The position numbers and the translations under genes are program-made. Shown piece after piece: positions 1-8,798 of a stretch of DNA of 64,000 bases. Source of the stretch: Rhodospirillaceae bacterium (lineage in GTDB: Bacteria > Pseudomonadota > Alphaproteobacteria > Rhodospirillales > Rhodospirillaceae); contig JAQWRV010000006.1 of NCBI GenBank assembly GCA_029243545.1, positions 124,001 to 188,000 on the forward strand. The letters run 5' to 3'. The notes below the pieces were generated by a model, which made no database searches, had not been told where the DNA came from, and worked only from the letters and a program-made list of their open reading frames with translations. Every line of letters starts with the position of its first letter. The first letter of the stretch is position 1.

Positions 1-319
1 GGGGCTCGACGCGCATAACACCCAAGCCTTCAACACCGACGAGAGGCATCATCTTTTCGACGCCGATATTTGCGTACAGCGTCCCGCCAAACCAGCCGCA
101 GGTCTCAACCGTGGGGTCCAAGTTTGCCGTCAGCTTGATATACGCTTTCAGGTTCTCTGCTGGGTCTTCAAAATTGATGGCGGTATGCCCAGCGGCTTTA
201 GCCTCCCCGGTCAGGCCAGGCATGGCTATGGCACCAAGGCCAGTGGCACCAAGCCCGGCAGCAGACTGGAGAAACTGGCGTCGGCCGGCCAGGTGATCAA
301 CGAGCGATGTGAAAAGCAT
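1..319 (-). CDS. DUF1838 family protein, Tat-type leader (3' part outside window)
   Basis: Partial gene: the reading frame is open from an ATG at 319 to the window edge, about 106 codons. The N-terminus has a twin-arginine-like leader (GRRQFLQSA, then a Gly/Ala-rich stretch ending near EAKAAG), so export by Tat is likely. The mature start (EDPAENLKAYIKLTANLDP, then CGWFGGTLYA) matches the opening of DUF1838 proteins and parallels the neighbour at 345-1175. AAGGAG lies 10 nt before the start. It follows that neighbour by 25 nt, so the two DUF1838 genes are probably co-transcribed with the two Rieske genes upstream. DUF1838 has no established biochemical function. The C-terminal half cannot be seen. 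Confidence 0.8.
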   Translation of the reverse strand, partial: MLFTSLVDHLAGRRQFLQSAAGLGATGLGAIAMPGLTGEAKAAGHTAINFEDPAENLKAYIKLTANLDPTVETCGWFGGTLYANIGVEKMMPLVGVEGLGVMRVEP

Positions 320-344
320 TGAGTGCGTCTCCTTAAAAAAATAA

Positions 345-1175
345 TTAGGCGTCTGGAATGGCAGTCATACGATTGGGATGTTCAGCTTTTATCCGGGCGT
401 AGTAGTCCGGCGGCAAGTCCACCACCGAATTCAACTTGGCTCCAGAGGCGTGCCATATGGTATGCCCCGGGCGGTCACCCATTTCCATCCACCGCGGCCA
501 GGGTGAAAAGAAAGTTGCCGAGAACATGGCCGGAATTTTGCGCACGGAGGGGTCTGTGAAGTGATCCCGTCTTGCGAAATTGGTTTGTCGTTGTTTGCGT
601 GGTGGAGGTAGGCCGGGCGGATAGACCGTCTCATTGTGGAGCCATACGTAATCGCCGGCGGCAGTCCACCAGAGCTTAAGTGGTTTATCTGGAATTTTAT
701 CGGCAGCCCAATTGGGTTCGACGCCGTTCACAGAATAGTTAAAGCCTCGCTCTGGATTATGACCCTGAACGGCGGCTGGTACGTCGTTTGTTTTCCCTGT
801 GTACGGGTTCTGAAATTTGTAAAGCCAATCGCCAGATTCTACATCGGTAATGAATGACACTGTCCCACCTGTGAAGAAGTATTTTCCTTCATCGAGCTTT
901 TTGGTCTGGTAAATCTCCATGCCGCGGAACGTATACAGCGGGCGGGGTGCTTCTTCTCCGACAATGCCGAAAATAGTGCCGTTGTAATACCAAGGACAAT
1001 CCTCTGGATCGAGGCTGGCAGACATACGAAGTAGGTTGGTCAGATTTCCCATAGGAGTCTCAATGTCGGGCAGACCAGCAGCTTCTGCCGTATTTGGCAA
1101 ACTGGCAGATAATCCTGATAACCCCATAAGGCTGAAGCCAGACAGCGTCTCGCGGCGCGACAAATGGTCAGTCAT
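345..1175 (-). CDS. DUF1838 family protein, Tat-type leader
   Basis: A 276-residue protein with a Tat-like leader (LSRRETLSGFSLMG, processed perhaps after AEA near residue 32). The body is typical of DUF1838: a tryptophan- and tyrosine-rich beta protein ending with the conserved block PWPRWMEMGDRPGH...W...G.KL and LPPDYYARI. Similar blocks occur in the proteins at 12692 and 58894. AAGGGAG precedes the ATG by 7 nt. The gene lies 167 nt downstream of two tandem Rieske oxygenases on the same strand. The family has no proven activity; its repeated association with oxygenases and hydrolases here suggests a periplasmic catabolic or binding role (inference). Confidence 0.85.
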   Translation of the reverse strand: MTDHLSRRETLSGFSLMGLSGLSASLPNTAEAAGLPDIETPMGNLTNLLRMSASLDPEDCPWYYNGTIFGIVGEEAPRPLYTFRGMEIYQTKKLDEGKYFFTGGTVSFITDVESGDWLYKFQNPYTGKTNDVPAAVQGHNPERGFNYSVNGVEPNWAADKIPDKPLKLWWTAAGDYVWLHNETVYPPGLPPPRKQRQTNFARRDHFTDPSVRKIPAMFSATFFSPWPRWMEMGDRPGHTIWHASGAKLNSVVDLPPDYYARIKAEHPNRMTAIPDA

Positions 1176-1342
1176 GTATTACTCCCTTAAAAATGCAATC
1201 TTTGATTCTTTTATCTCATGGTGATGCAACAAAGAAAACGCGTCTTTGTCTCTGGTCCCACTGCCACGCCAGAGCCCTAGTCGACAAACCCCCGAGTTGC
1301 AGCCCCTTGGTTTTATGCCAATAAGGGTATTTTGCTTACCAA

Positions 1343-2473
1343 TTACTCGGCTGCGATTATTGTAGTCTGGTCTGGTTCTACTGTGGGCACAGCTGAAATG
1401 GCCCACCTTTTGTTTTCGAGGCGGGCGGGGCTTGGAATAGAAAACGCCTTTTGGTCGCGCTGTGCGTCAACAGCTTCGCTGTCGATTTTCCAGCCGCGGC
1501 TTTCCCAATTGGCCAAAAGCTCTCTGAACTTTGTAATAACTAGGTCGGACTTAACCAGCACTTCTTCGGTTGAAGACTCCGGCGTATGGAATGGATCAAG
1601 CCGTTCAATCACAACTCGGTCCTGGTCAGCGACGATCTTGTTGCGTTCGTCTACAGGGCCATCCATCTCCGGGTCAGTGCGGAAATTACGGCCCTGTAAA
1701 AAGAAGCGCTTGGTGTTTTGTTCATCAATGGGTGTGGTGAAGGTGTACTGATGGGCCCAAGCTTTGGGGCTGAAGTGAAGTTTGGTTTCGGCCATGGATA
1801 TGCCGCACATGGTCGTACCGGCCTCCATCTGGCCTTCGCCTTTCAGGCCCTTCATCTTTTCATGGGGCAGGTCGGGGGACTGGAATGTTGTCATGGTGCC
1901 GACACCCCAATCACTGCTGGTTACTTCCAGATCAGGGACAACATAGTCATTTCGGCCGCCTTGATAGCCCATGGCGGGGTGAACGAATTCGGTGTGTGCC
2001 GGGTCAAGGGAGTTTTCTAACGCGCGTTGGTAGTTGGCGACCCAAGTGAAACGCATGGTGGTAAAGCGCCAGCCCTCCTGGTCCCACTCGGGAATATCAA
2101 TAATCGGCGGCCGCTCCGCTTCGGGTAGGTCACCGAGAAAGGCGAACACCAACCCGTATTTTTCTTCCGTTGGGTAACTGTCTACTTTAGCGCGTTGTGG
2201 AATTTTTCCATCTGGTCCTAGTGACGGCACTTTTGAACAAACACCGTCGGCCCCGTTGAATTGCCAACCATGATACGGGCATTCAATGCAATCACCTTTG
2301 ACTTTCCCGTGGGCCAGGGACGCGCCGCGATGCACGCAAATATTCGATAGGCAATGCACTATGCCTTGAGTATCTCGAAAAAGAACGAAGTCCTGCCCCA
2401 GGAAGGTGAGCTTTACTGGCTCGTTCGTGATTTGATAGCTTTCCTCAATAGCATACCAAAAATTTATAAACAT
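1343..2473 (-). CDS. Rieske non-heme iron oxygenase, catalytic (alpha) subunit
   Basis: A 376-residue ring-hydroxylating or O-demethylating oxygenase of the single-polypeptide VanA/phenylpropionate-dioxygenase-like type. The N-terminal Rieske domain has C46-x-H48 and C65-x2-H68 (CVHRG ... CPYHGW) for the 2Fe-2S cluster. The catalytic domain carries DPAHTEFVH with H160 and H165 as probable mononuclear iron ligands and D157 next to them as the likely electron-transfer bridge. AAGGACC precedes the ATG. It is a tandem paralogue of 2495-3625, separated by 21 nt. No beta subunit, ferredoxin or reductase gene is visible in the window, so electrons must come from elsewhere. The substrate cannot be predicted. 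Confidence 0.9.
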   Translation of the reverse strand: MFINFWYAIEESYQITNEPVKLTFLGQDFVLFRDTQGIVHCLSNICVHRGASLAHGKVKGDCIECPYHGWQFNGADGVCSKVPSLGPDGKIPQRAKVDSYPTEEKYGLVFAFLGDLPEAERPPIIDIPEWDQEGWRFTTMRFTWVANYQRALENSLDPAHTEFVHPAMGYQGGRNDYVVPDLEVTSSDWGVGTMTTFQSPDLPHEKMKGLKGEGQMEAGTTMCGISMAETKLHFSPKAWAHQYTFTTPIDEQNTKRFFLQGRNFRTDPEMDGPVDERNKIVADQDRVVIERLDPFHTPESSTEEVLVKSDLVITKFRELLANWESRGWKIDSEAVDAQRDQKAFSIPSPARLENKRWAISAVPTVEPDQTTIIAAE

Positions 2474-2494
2474 GCGGGTTGGTCCTTGCCGGCT

Positions 2495-3625
2495 CTATTC
2501 GGCGGCAGTTTGAGTCGTGAGGCCAGGAGAGGTGGTCGGTGCCGACTCTATTGCCCATCCCTTAGAACGCCGACGCGCCGGACTGGGGATGGCGAAGGCT
2601 TTTTCCTCTCTGAGTGCCTCTACTTTTGCAGAGTCGATACGCCAGCCCCGTTTTTCCCATTCTTTGAGATACTCTCTGAAGCGAACGACGACTGCATCTG
2701 ATTTAACCATCACTTCTTCAGTTGGCGACAACGGCGTGAGGGCGGGCTCTAGACGCTCGATGACCACTCGGTCTTGTTCGGAGACTGCCGCATTGCGCTC
2801 ATTGATGATGTCGTTCATATCTGGGTCCGTGCGGAAGTTGCGGGCCTGGATTGCAAAGCGCCGCAGATTTTTTTCATCTACTGGCGTGTTGAAACCATAT
2901 TGATGGGCCCAGGCGTGAGGGCTGAAGTGCAGGAATGTCCATGTCGCCGAGGTGCCGTGATTCCCGGCGCCGGCTTCCATCTGACCTTCGCCTTTTAGGC
3001 CCTTCATTTTTTCATGTGGCAGGTCGGGCGAAACGAACGTTGTCATAACGCCCGTACCCCAGTCTTTGTCCACGACTTCTAGGTCAGGCACGTCGTAGTC
3101 GTCTCTGTCGCCCTGATATCCCATGGACGGATGAACGAACTCGGTATGTGCAGGGTCTAGCGTGTTCTCGATCGACCGCTGATAGTTGGCCTTCCAAACG
3201 CTTCCTTGGGTGGTAATCGCCCAGTTTTCTTTTCCCCACTCTTCAACTGCCATGATCGGCGGACGTTCCGCTTCAGGCAGGTCGCCGAGAAATGCAAAGA
3301 TCAGTCCATAGCGCTCTTCCGTGGGATAGGCATCAATCTTTGCCCGCGCCGGCGCTTTCGAATCCGGGCCGAGTGACGGTATCTTTGTGCAGGTCCCGTC
3401 TTCTCCTTTGAACTGCCACCCGTGGTAGGGACATTCAATGCAATCGCCTTTAACTTTGCCGTGTGCCAAGGACGCGCCGCGATGCACACAAATGTTGGAG
3501 AGACAATGGGCCACGCCTGAAGAGTCTCTGAATAGGACAAAATCAAAGCCGAGCATGCGCACTTTGATTGGTCTATCCGTGAGGTTTTCGCTTAGCTCAG
3601 CGGCGTACCAAAAATTCATGTACAT
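2495..3625 (-). CDS. Rieske non-heme iron oxygenase, catalytic (alpha) subunit
   Basis: A 376-residue paralogue of the gene at 1343-2473, of identical length and with every cluster and iron ligand at the same position (C46, H48, C65, H68, D157, H160, H165). Large blocks are identical, including the whole stretch around CLSNICVHRGASLAHGK. The two copies are also close at DNA level around the Rieske motif, which points to tandem duplication. Divergence is concentrated in residues 130-145 and 215-235, where substrate contacts are likely, so the copies may differ in specificity. AGAGG lies before the ATG. It is first of the Rieske-Rieske-DUF1838-DUF1838 run. No reductase partner is present. Confidence 0.9.
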   Translation of the reverse strand: MYMNFWYAAELSENLTDRPIKVRMLGFDFVLFRDSSGVAHCLSNICVHRGASLAHGKVKGDCIECPYHGWQFKGEDGTCTKIPSLGPDSKAPARAKIDAYPTEERYGLIFAFLGDLPEAERPPIMAVEEWGKENWAITTQGSVWKANYQRSIENTLDPAHTEFVHPSMGYQGDRDDYDVPDLEVVDKDWGTGVMTTFVSPDLPHEKMKGLKGEGQMEAGAGNHGTSATWTFLHFSPHAWAHQYGFNTPVDEKNLRRFAIQARNFRTDPDMNDIINERNAAVSEQDRVVIERLEPALTPLSPTEEVMVKSDAVVVRFREYLKEWEKRGWRIDSAKVEALREEKAFAIPSPARRRSKGWAIESAPTTSPGLTTQTAAE

Positions 3626-3805
3626 GGCTCTTTTACCTCTAATTCATCCGTTCAAGCAGGTCCAATAGGTATTTTGTTGGCTATCAGTCCTACCGCCTTG
3701 CTCATCTCTTCGAAAGGCCGCTCCGGCGAGTGACCGCATTCCGGCTACTAAAGGATTGTTATGTCAAAATTCGCCAGGCAGATCAGGTGCAAATGCTTTT
3801 GATTT

Positions 3806-5314
3806 TCAGCTCATTCGGATCGATTCGAAGTCGATGTAGCCAAAAGTCTGATCAAACCCGGAAACGCGCGGGTTCGCCCCAATAAAGCCTACATTTTCGT
3901 GCAGATATATGGTTGGTACTTCGTCGTAATAGTGGCGCATGACCTGGTGTCTCAGGGCCAATGCCTTATCCAGATCTGTTTCAATCCAAGCCGCTTCTAT
4001 GACCGGCTGAAACTCTGGATCGCAATACCACGGCACGGTTTTGCGGCAGGAATTCGTGTTTGTCGCTTCGATTGCGTCGAGGATCGGGTAAGCGCCCCAC
4101 TGTAAGGTAAACGCCTCTGATTCAATACGCCCCCGAACCATGTCGACAAGGAACCGCATAACCGGCTTTGTCTGCACGTCTACATTCACGCCGATGCGGC
4201 TTAGATCGTCGGCGACTCTTTGTACCACGAGGGCCCCATTCGTGCCGCCGCCAGAGGTTTCAAGTGTCATGTCGAATCCGTCGGGATAGCCAGCATCTGC
4301 CAACAGACGCTGCGCCAACTGGGGGTCATATACATAGGGTTTAAGAGACGGGTCGAATCCGAAAGCCTCTCTAACTGTCGCCTGAGAGGAGACAACGGTG
4401 CGTCCGTCCAGCAAAACGTCTACAATGGTCTGCTTGTCGACAGCGTGATTGAGCGCACGGCGTACACGTACATCGTTCAAGGGGGTGTCGCGTTCGTTTC
4501 CGAATTGTAGCATTATTGATGAGGCTGCGCCTGCGGGCACAGTTGTTATGCTGCCACCAATCTCCTCGATGACCGCAAAGTCATCTGGTGTTGTCTGGTA
4601 CGCAATATCCAAGCCGTCTGACAAGATACCTTGAATACGCGACGAAGGGTCTGGAACCACAATGAAATCCACTCCATCAATATGGAGTTGCCGCCATGAT
4701 GTATCGTTGGTGCGGGTGATGCAGCGTGCTGGCTCCCACGCTTCCAGCTTGAGTGGCCCTGTTCCGACGGGTGTTTCGGAAAATTGTGCCACTCCCATGC
4801 TTTGCCATGCTTCAGGTTCCACAATAAGCAGAACTGCAGCATAACGCGGCAGCATGGGAACAGGTTTTTTTGTAAATATCTCAACGGTGTGGCGGTTGAC
4901 GGCTCTGGCGCCGCTGAGAAAGTGAAAATCACGCCTCAACCCTTCGGTCTGAGGGCCGGGTCCGGTGAGATATTTGATCGTATGAACCACTGAGTCTGCG
5001 TCAAACGGCTTTCCATTTGAAAAAACGACATCGCTCCGTAGTCTGAATCGCCACGTCAATGCGTCACGGGCCTCCCAAGATGTTGCCAGCCAAGGAGAGA
5101 TGCTGCCGTCCTTGTTTAGACGGGTAAGCCCGTCAAAAATTCCACCTGTTAAAAGAATGCTGGGTGTTTGTACGTTTGAGAATGCATTTCCTTTCTCGAT
5201 AGGGAGCCCTCCCAAACCAATTCGTAAGGTCCGGTCGTCTGCGCTGTGCGCAGATGCGTTAAGCACCGATGCTGCAAATGTAGATCCTAAGAAGAGCCGT
5301 CGAGTTGTCTTCAC
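3806..5314 (-). CDS. ABC transporter substrate-binding protein, family 5 (peptide/nickel type)
   Basis: A 502-residue extracytoplasmic solute-binding protein of the SBP_bac_5 family (DppA/OppA/NikA-like). It has a Tat-like leader TRRLFLGSTFAAS and then the family pattern: FDGLTRLNKDG, LATSWEA, TWRFRLRSDVVFSNGKPFDADSV and a later VRRALNHAVDKQTIVDVLLDG. The start codon is GTG at 5314 with AGGT about 9 nt upstream. No permease or ATPase gene is adjacent, so it is an orphan that must use transporter parts encoded elsewhere or act in sensing. It is 44 nt downstream of the TPR gene and 180 nt upstream of the Rieske pair, all on the minus strand. Ligand unknown; oligopeptides or hydrophobic organics are typical of the family. 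Confidence 0.88.
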   Translation of the reverse strand: MKTTRRLFLGSTFAASVLNASAHSADDRTLRIGLGGLPIEKGNAFSNVQTPSILLTGGIFDGLTRLNKDGSISPWLATSWEARDALTWRFRLRSDVVFSNGKPFDADSVVHTIKYLTGPGPQTEGLRRDFHFLSGARAVNRHTVEIFTKKPVPMLPRYAAVLLIVEPEAWQSMGVAQFSETPVGTGPLKLEAWEPARCITRTNDTSWRQLHIDGVDFIVVPDPSSRIQGILSDGLDIAYQTTPDDFAVIEEIGGSITTVPAGAASSIMLQFGNERDTPLNDVRVRRALNHAVDKQTIVDVLLDGRTVVSSQATVREAFGFDPSLKPYVYDPQLAQRLLADAGYPDGFDMTLETSGGGTNGALVVQRVADDLSRIGVNVDVQTKPVMRFLVDMVRGRIESEAFTLQWGAYPILDAIEATNTNSCRKTVPWYCDPEFQPVIEAAWIETDLDKALALRHQVMRHYYDEVPTIYLHENVGFIGANPRVSGFDQTFGYIDFESIRMS

Positions 5315-5358
5315 AGTAAAATTACCTGATGTTGATAAGTCTCAACGTCTATGGCGCG

Positions 5359-7284
5359 TTATCTATCTAGAAATTCACCGAGATCACTAGCAACTCGGTC
5401 GATGACTTCAGTCCAGCTGTGCCAATCGGTTTGCCGGTAAATCCTCATGTTTTCGTACCATGAGCTTTTTGAACCGCTACAAAACCAGTACCACTGCAAG
5501 ATACCTGTTCCTAACCGTGGAACTATGACCCAAGTGGGAACACCCAAGGCGCCGGCAACATGAGCTGCAGTGTTACTGTTCGTTATGACGATATCCATGG
5601 CGGCGACTTGAGCTGCATATGTGTCCAAATCTTTCATCGAATCAATAGATGCATCTTCAATAATCGAATGTTCAAGCGTCATATTAATATTATTGATGTC
5701 TTGTCGGTGATTGCCATATTGGAGAGACACAAAGGTTGTATGGGGTCTTGATAGAATGGGTCGAAATCCTTCGAGCGGAATTGATTTTAACCATCCAATC
5801 TTTTCTCTGGCGCTGTGCCAAGAAATACCAATAAGAGGATTGTTCTGGGCACCTTTTTTGTATTTTTGGCGCAGCGTATTTCGTTGCTCTTCGTCGCATT
5901 TAAAATAGGATTGCGGCGGCGGAAATTTGTCGAGGTTGGGGCGCAGTAGAGGAACCAGTTCACACATGCTGATTTGGTAATCAATACTCATGGTTTTGAA
6001 CTGGCGATCAGCTGGGTATGTTCGGGCGATAACGCGTGCAGATGGAAATGAACGCTGGACCAAAGGTACAATTCTGGATTCAACCTCAATAACGACATGC
6101 TTGGCTCGACCGAGGATTTCCGGAATTAAGCCGGAGTATAAAATTTCGTCACCAATGCCTTGTTCAGCCCAAAGCAAGATCGTCTGGCTTGATAGATCTT
6201 CTCCAGCCCACTGCGGAAAAGGGTGCTCCCTTAGGCCAGAATAATGTGGGGGTTTTTTATAGCGCCATCTATAGTCATCCCAGGCTTCGATGATCCGGCC
6301 TTCTAACAAATAGGCCTCGCTGCGCTTCAAATGTATTTTTGCGTTGTCAGGCTCTCTTTCAACAGCCTCATTCATGAGTTCAAGAGCTGCGTCGACGCCG
6401 GTAGTATCATGGAAGAGCTGCGCTAGGTTGAGGCGCGCCGTATTGAAATTAGGATCGATCGAGAGTGCCATATCGAATGCATATTTCGCTTCATCGATTC
6501 GATGCATGGCGCGGTAAAGGAGCCCACGATTATTCCATATTTCCTCGTCGTCATTGTCTAATTTGAATGCTATGTCGAATACATTAAGTGATTGCTCGAA
6601 ATCACTGCAAAGAAAATAGCTAAACCCAAGGGCCTTTAGTCCAACGAGGTCGTGAGGCCGGTCCGCCAAATATTTCTCCAAAGCTGCAATGCTTTCAGTA
6701 AACCGTTCGGCATCTTGTAAGGCCAGTCCCAGATTGCGCCACGCTGAAGTGAGTTCGGGAAATGTCGACGTTATATTCTTATAATGAGAAATTGCCTCGT
6801 CTAGAAGCTCAGATTCTTTTAGTGCTTCTCCAAGATTCACCAGAGCCGCAGGAAGGTCAGGTTTAAGTTTCAAAGCCTGCTCGAAGCAGGCTCGCGCTTT
6901 TTTGGGATCTCCCTGCCTTAAACGGCAATCTCCGAGCGTGGTAAGGCCTTCAGCGGGCAACTTCCCTTTTCGCGCCAATTTTTCTAGTGCGGCAGCAGCT
7001 TTATCAATTTGACCCAGCGCCAAATGTGCAAGAGCAAGACTGTTGGCGATGCCGCCGTCTGACTTGCGCGCAGCCGCTGCTTTAGTGAGGTTTTCTAATG
7101 CGATGATTGGCTGATTTGTATTCAGATGGCTCAAGCCTAGAATATGCAAAGCGTGCGCATTGCCTGATTCGCGCTGCAGCACACCGTTGCAGGCGGTGAT
7201 TGCCTCGTTGAAACGCCCAGACGTGAAGTATTTGCTGGCCGTAATGATGGCTTGAATATGTTTTTGTGGTGTCTGAGCAGTCAT
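5359..7284 (-). CDS. TPR-repeat protein with C-terminal glycosyltransferase-like domain
   Basis: A 641-residue protein. Residues of about 10-340 are tandem tetratricopeptide repeats (for example LGLSHLNTNQPIIALENLTKA, then repeats carrying LVNLGEAL, WRNLGLALQD, WNNRGLLYRA and ARLNLAQL). Residues of about 360-640 resemble GT9/GT41-like glycosyltransferase folds: WAEQGIGDEI near the start of the domain and NSNTAAHVAGALGVPTW near the end, the latter typical of the nucleotide-sugar site. Such fusions are common in Alphaproteobacteria and are linked to cell-surface or protein glycosylation, without defined substrates. No signal peptide is seen, so it is cytoplasmic. The ATG at 7284 is divergent from the gene remnant beginning at 7390. 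Confidence 0.85.
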   Translation of the reverse strand: MTAQTPQKHIQAIITASKYFTSGRFNEAITACNGVLQRESGNAHALHILGLSHLNTNQPIIALENLTKAAAARKSDGGIANSLALAHLALGQIDKAAAALEKLARKGKLPAEGLTTLGDCRLRQGDPKKARACFEQALKLKPDLPAALVNLGEALKESELLDEAISHYKNITSTFPELTSAWRNLGLALQDAERFTESIAALEKYLADRPHDLVGLKALGFSYFLCSDFEQSLNVFDIAFKLDNDDEEIWNNRGLLYRAMHRIDEAKYAFDMALSIDPNFNTARLNLAQLFHDTTGVDAALELMNEAVEREPDNAKIHLKRSEAYLLEGRIIEAWDDYRWRYKKPPHYSGLREHPFPQWAGEDLSSQTILLWAEQGIGDEILYSGLIPEILGRAKHVVIEVESRIVPLVQRSFPSARVIARTYPADRQFKTMSIDYQISMCELVPLLRPNLDKFPPPQSYFKCDEEQRNTLRQKYKKGAQNNPLIGISWHSAREKIGWLKSIPLEGFRPILSRPHTTFVSLQYGNHRQDINNINMTLEHSIIEDASIDSMKDLDTYAAQVAAMDIVITNSNTAAHVAGALGVPTWVIVPRLGTGILQWYWFCSGSKSSWYENMRIYRQTDWHSWTEVIDRVASDLGEFLDR

Positions 7285-7389
7285 AACGTGAAATCACTGA
7301 GCCGTGATGTGGTTCCTATAGCTGAGATGGTATCGTGGAACACATTATATCAACAGCACGGAACTGAATTGAGCCGCAAAGGAGAAACC

Positions 7390-7936
7390 ATGACCGATTT
7401 CAAACATACAGCCGGTTCAGCTCAGGAAGAAGCGCGGCCTGTCTTAGAAGGGGTTCAAAAAGGACTGGGGTTTGTGCCCAATCTAATAGCCTATATGGCA
7501 GACGCGCCCGCGCTTGCACAAGGGTTATAATACACTCAGCGGTATATTTGAGAAAACAAGTTTTTCAGCCACCGAGCGGCAAATCGTATTGCTGACGGTG
7601 AATAGAGAAAGCTGATGCCATTACTGCATGGCTGCTCACACCAGTATTGCTCAGATGCAAAAAGTTCCATGAGATGTAATTCGAGCGCTGAGAGACGGTA
7701 CAACGATTGAGGACCCCAAACTTGAAGCTTTGAGAGCTTTTACCGAAACTCTAGTCGATCGTCGTGGCTATGCTGAGCAAACAGACTTGGATGTTTTTCT
7801 AAGGGCTGGTTATACGAAGCAAGACGTGCTGGAAGTTGTTCTGGGCATTGGCCTAAAGACGCCGAGCAACTATACCAACCATATTGTTGATACAAAGGTC
7901 GATGACGCATTTTCTGCCAACGCATGGCATAAGTAG
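7390..7936 (+). pseudogene. Broken carboxymuconolactone decarboxylase/AhpD-like gene
   Basis: The remnant starts at ATG 7390 behind AAAGGAGAAACC and encodes MTDFKHTAGS... up to ALAQG. A one-base insertion near 7525 then puts TAA in frame at 7528. Reading on in the +1 frame gives YNTLSGIFEK, then TERQIVLLTVNRES, a TGA at about 7612, CHYCMAAHTSIAQMQKVP, a second TGA at about 7671, and an intact C-terminal part ending at 7936. The CHYC...H active-site motif of AhpD-like peroxidases is preserved, which identifies the family. One frameshift and two stops make a functional product unlikely, although the C-terminal part alone is an open frame from 7730. It precedes the hydrolase-MFS-serine hydrolase operon. 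Confidence 0.8.
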
Positions 7937-7967
7937 AAATGGCAATTCTTAAAGCGGGGATGGGGGC

Positions 7968-8798
7968 ATGGCGGACATCATAGCTAAGCGTTTTTACATT
8001 GACGGTCCTTATGGGCAGGTTCATCTGCGCGAGGCAAAGCCCTTATCCGGCAAGAGCCATAAGACGCCTCTCATCTGTTTTCACCAAAGCCCCATTTCGG
8101 GAATTCAATATCGGCCGTTTCAAGATGTCATGGCGGCTGATCGTATTGTCTGGTGCCCAGATACGCCTGGGTTTGGTGGATCGGATGCCCCGCCTGATGT
8201 TGTCACTATCAATAACTATGCCAACGCCATGGTCGCCGTATTAGAGGGGCTCGGTTATGGCAAAAGTGGAGCTGGTGCCGTTGACGTTTTTGGCGGTCAC
8301 ACAGGTAGTGTTATCGGAACGGAACTTGCAGTAACCCGGCCCGATCTCGTTCGCCGTATTGCCTATCCATCTGTCGCACTTTTTACCGATGAGCAGCGCA
8401 CGATGATGATGCAACGCTTTGGCGGACCACCAGAATATTTTACCGACCCAGATTTTGTATCAAACGTTTACAAGAAAACAGTTTTAGAAGGCCACGCTGA
8501 GCTTGACCCTGAGCGGCGGCTTGAGTTGTTTGCTGAACGCCTTCGCTCGGGCATGAAAGCCTGGTATGCGCCCGAAGCGGTGATGAGTTACGAGGCTGAA
8601 GAAAGGCTTGGAGAGCTAACTCAGCCTGCGCTAATTTTGGTTTTGGACGACATGCTGGCCGAAAATAGTCGGAGGGCTGGCGCTCTCATTTCAAATTCGA
8701 CGGTTGTTGAAATGACCCATATTCCGCATGCGCTGGCGTGGGACGTTCATGCGGACGAAATCGCCACCGCAGTTCGTGAGTTCTTCGACCAAGAATGA
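7968..8798 (+). CDS. Alpha/beta hydrolase fold protein with atypical nucleophile elbow
   Basis: A 276-residue alpha/beta fold protein. The early block PLICFHQSPISG corresponds to the oxyanion-hole strand, and PDTPGFGGSD is the usual loop after strand 4. The nucleophile elbow reads GGHTG (H111 at the position normally held by Ser), so the usual GxSxG is absent. A late histidine candidate lies in THIPHALAWDVH. It is probably cytoplasmic because no leader is present. The last four bases overlap the start of the next small frame (ATGA), and the run continues into the MFS and serine hydrolase genes. It may be a hydrolase with altered chemistry or a non-hydrolytic member of the fold. Confidence 0.82.
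   Translation: MADIIAKRFYIDGPYGQVHLREAKPLSGKSHKTPLICFHQSPISGIQYRPFQDVMAADRIVWCPDTPGFGGSDAPPDVVTINNYANAMVAVLEGLGYGKSGAGAVDVFGGHTGSVIGTELAVTRPDLVRRIAYPSVALFTDEQRTMMMQRFGGPPEYFTDPDFVSNVYKKTVLEGHAELDPERRLELFAERLRSGMKAWYAPEAVMSYEAEERLGELTQPALILVLDDMLAENSRRAGALISNSTVVEMTHIPHALAWDVHADEIATAVREFFDQE

Noticed and set aside
7603-7623. TGA just before CHYC as a selenocysteine codon in an AhpD-like selenoprotein
   Set aside because: The CxxC motif is already complete with two ordinary cysteines, the TGA replaces the residue before it (usually Gly), and the same gene also has a frameshift and another TGA. No selenocysteine insertion element was recognised after it.
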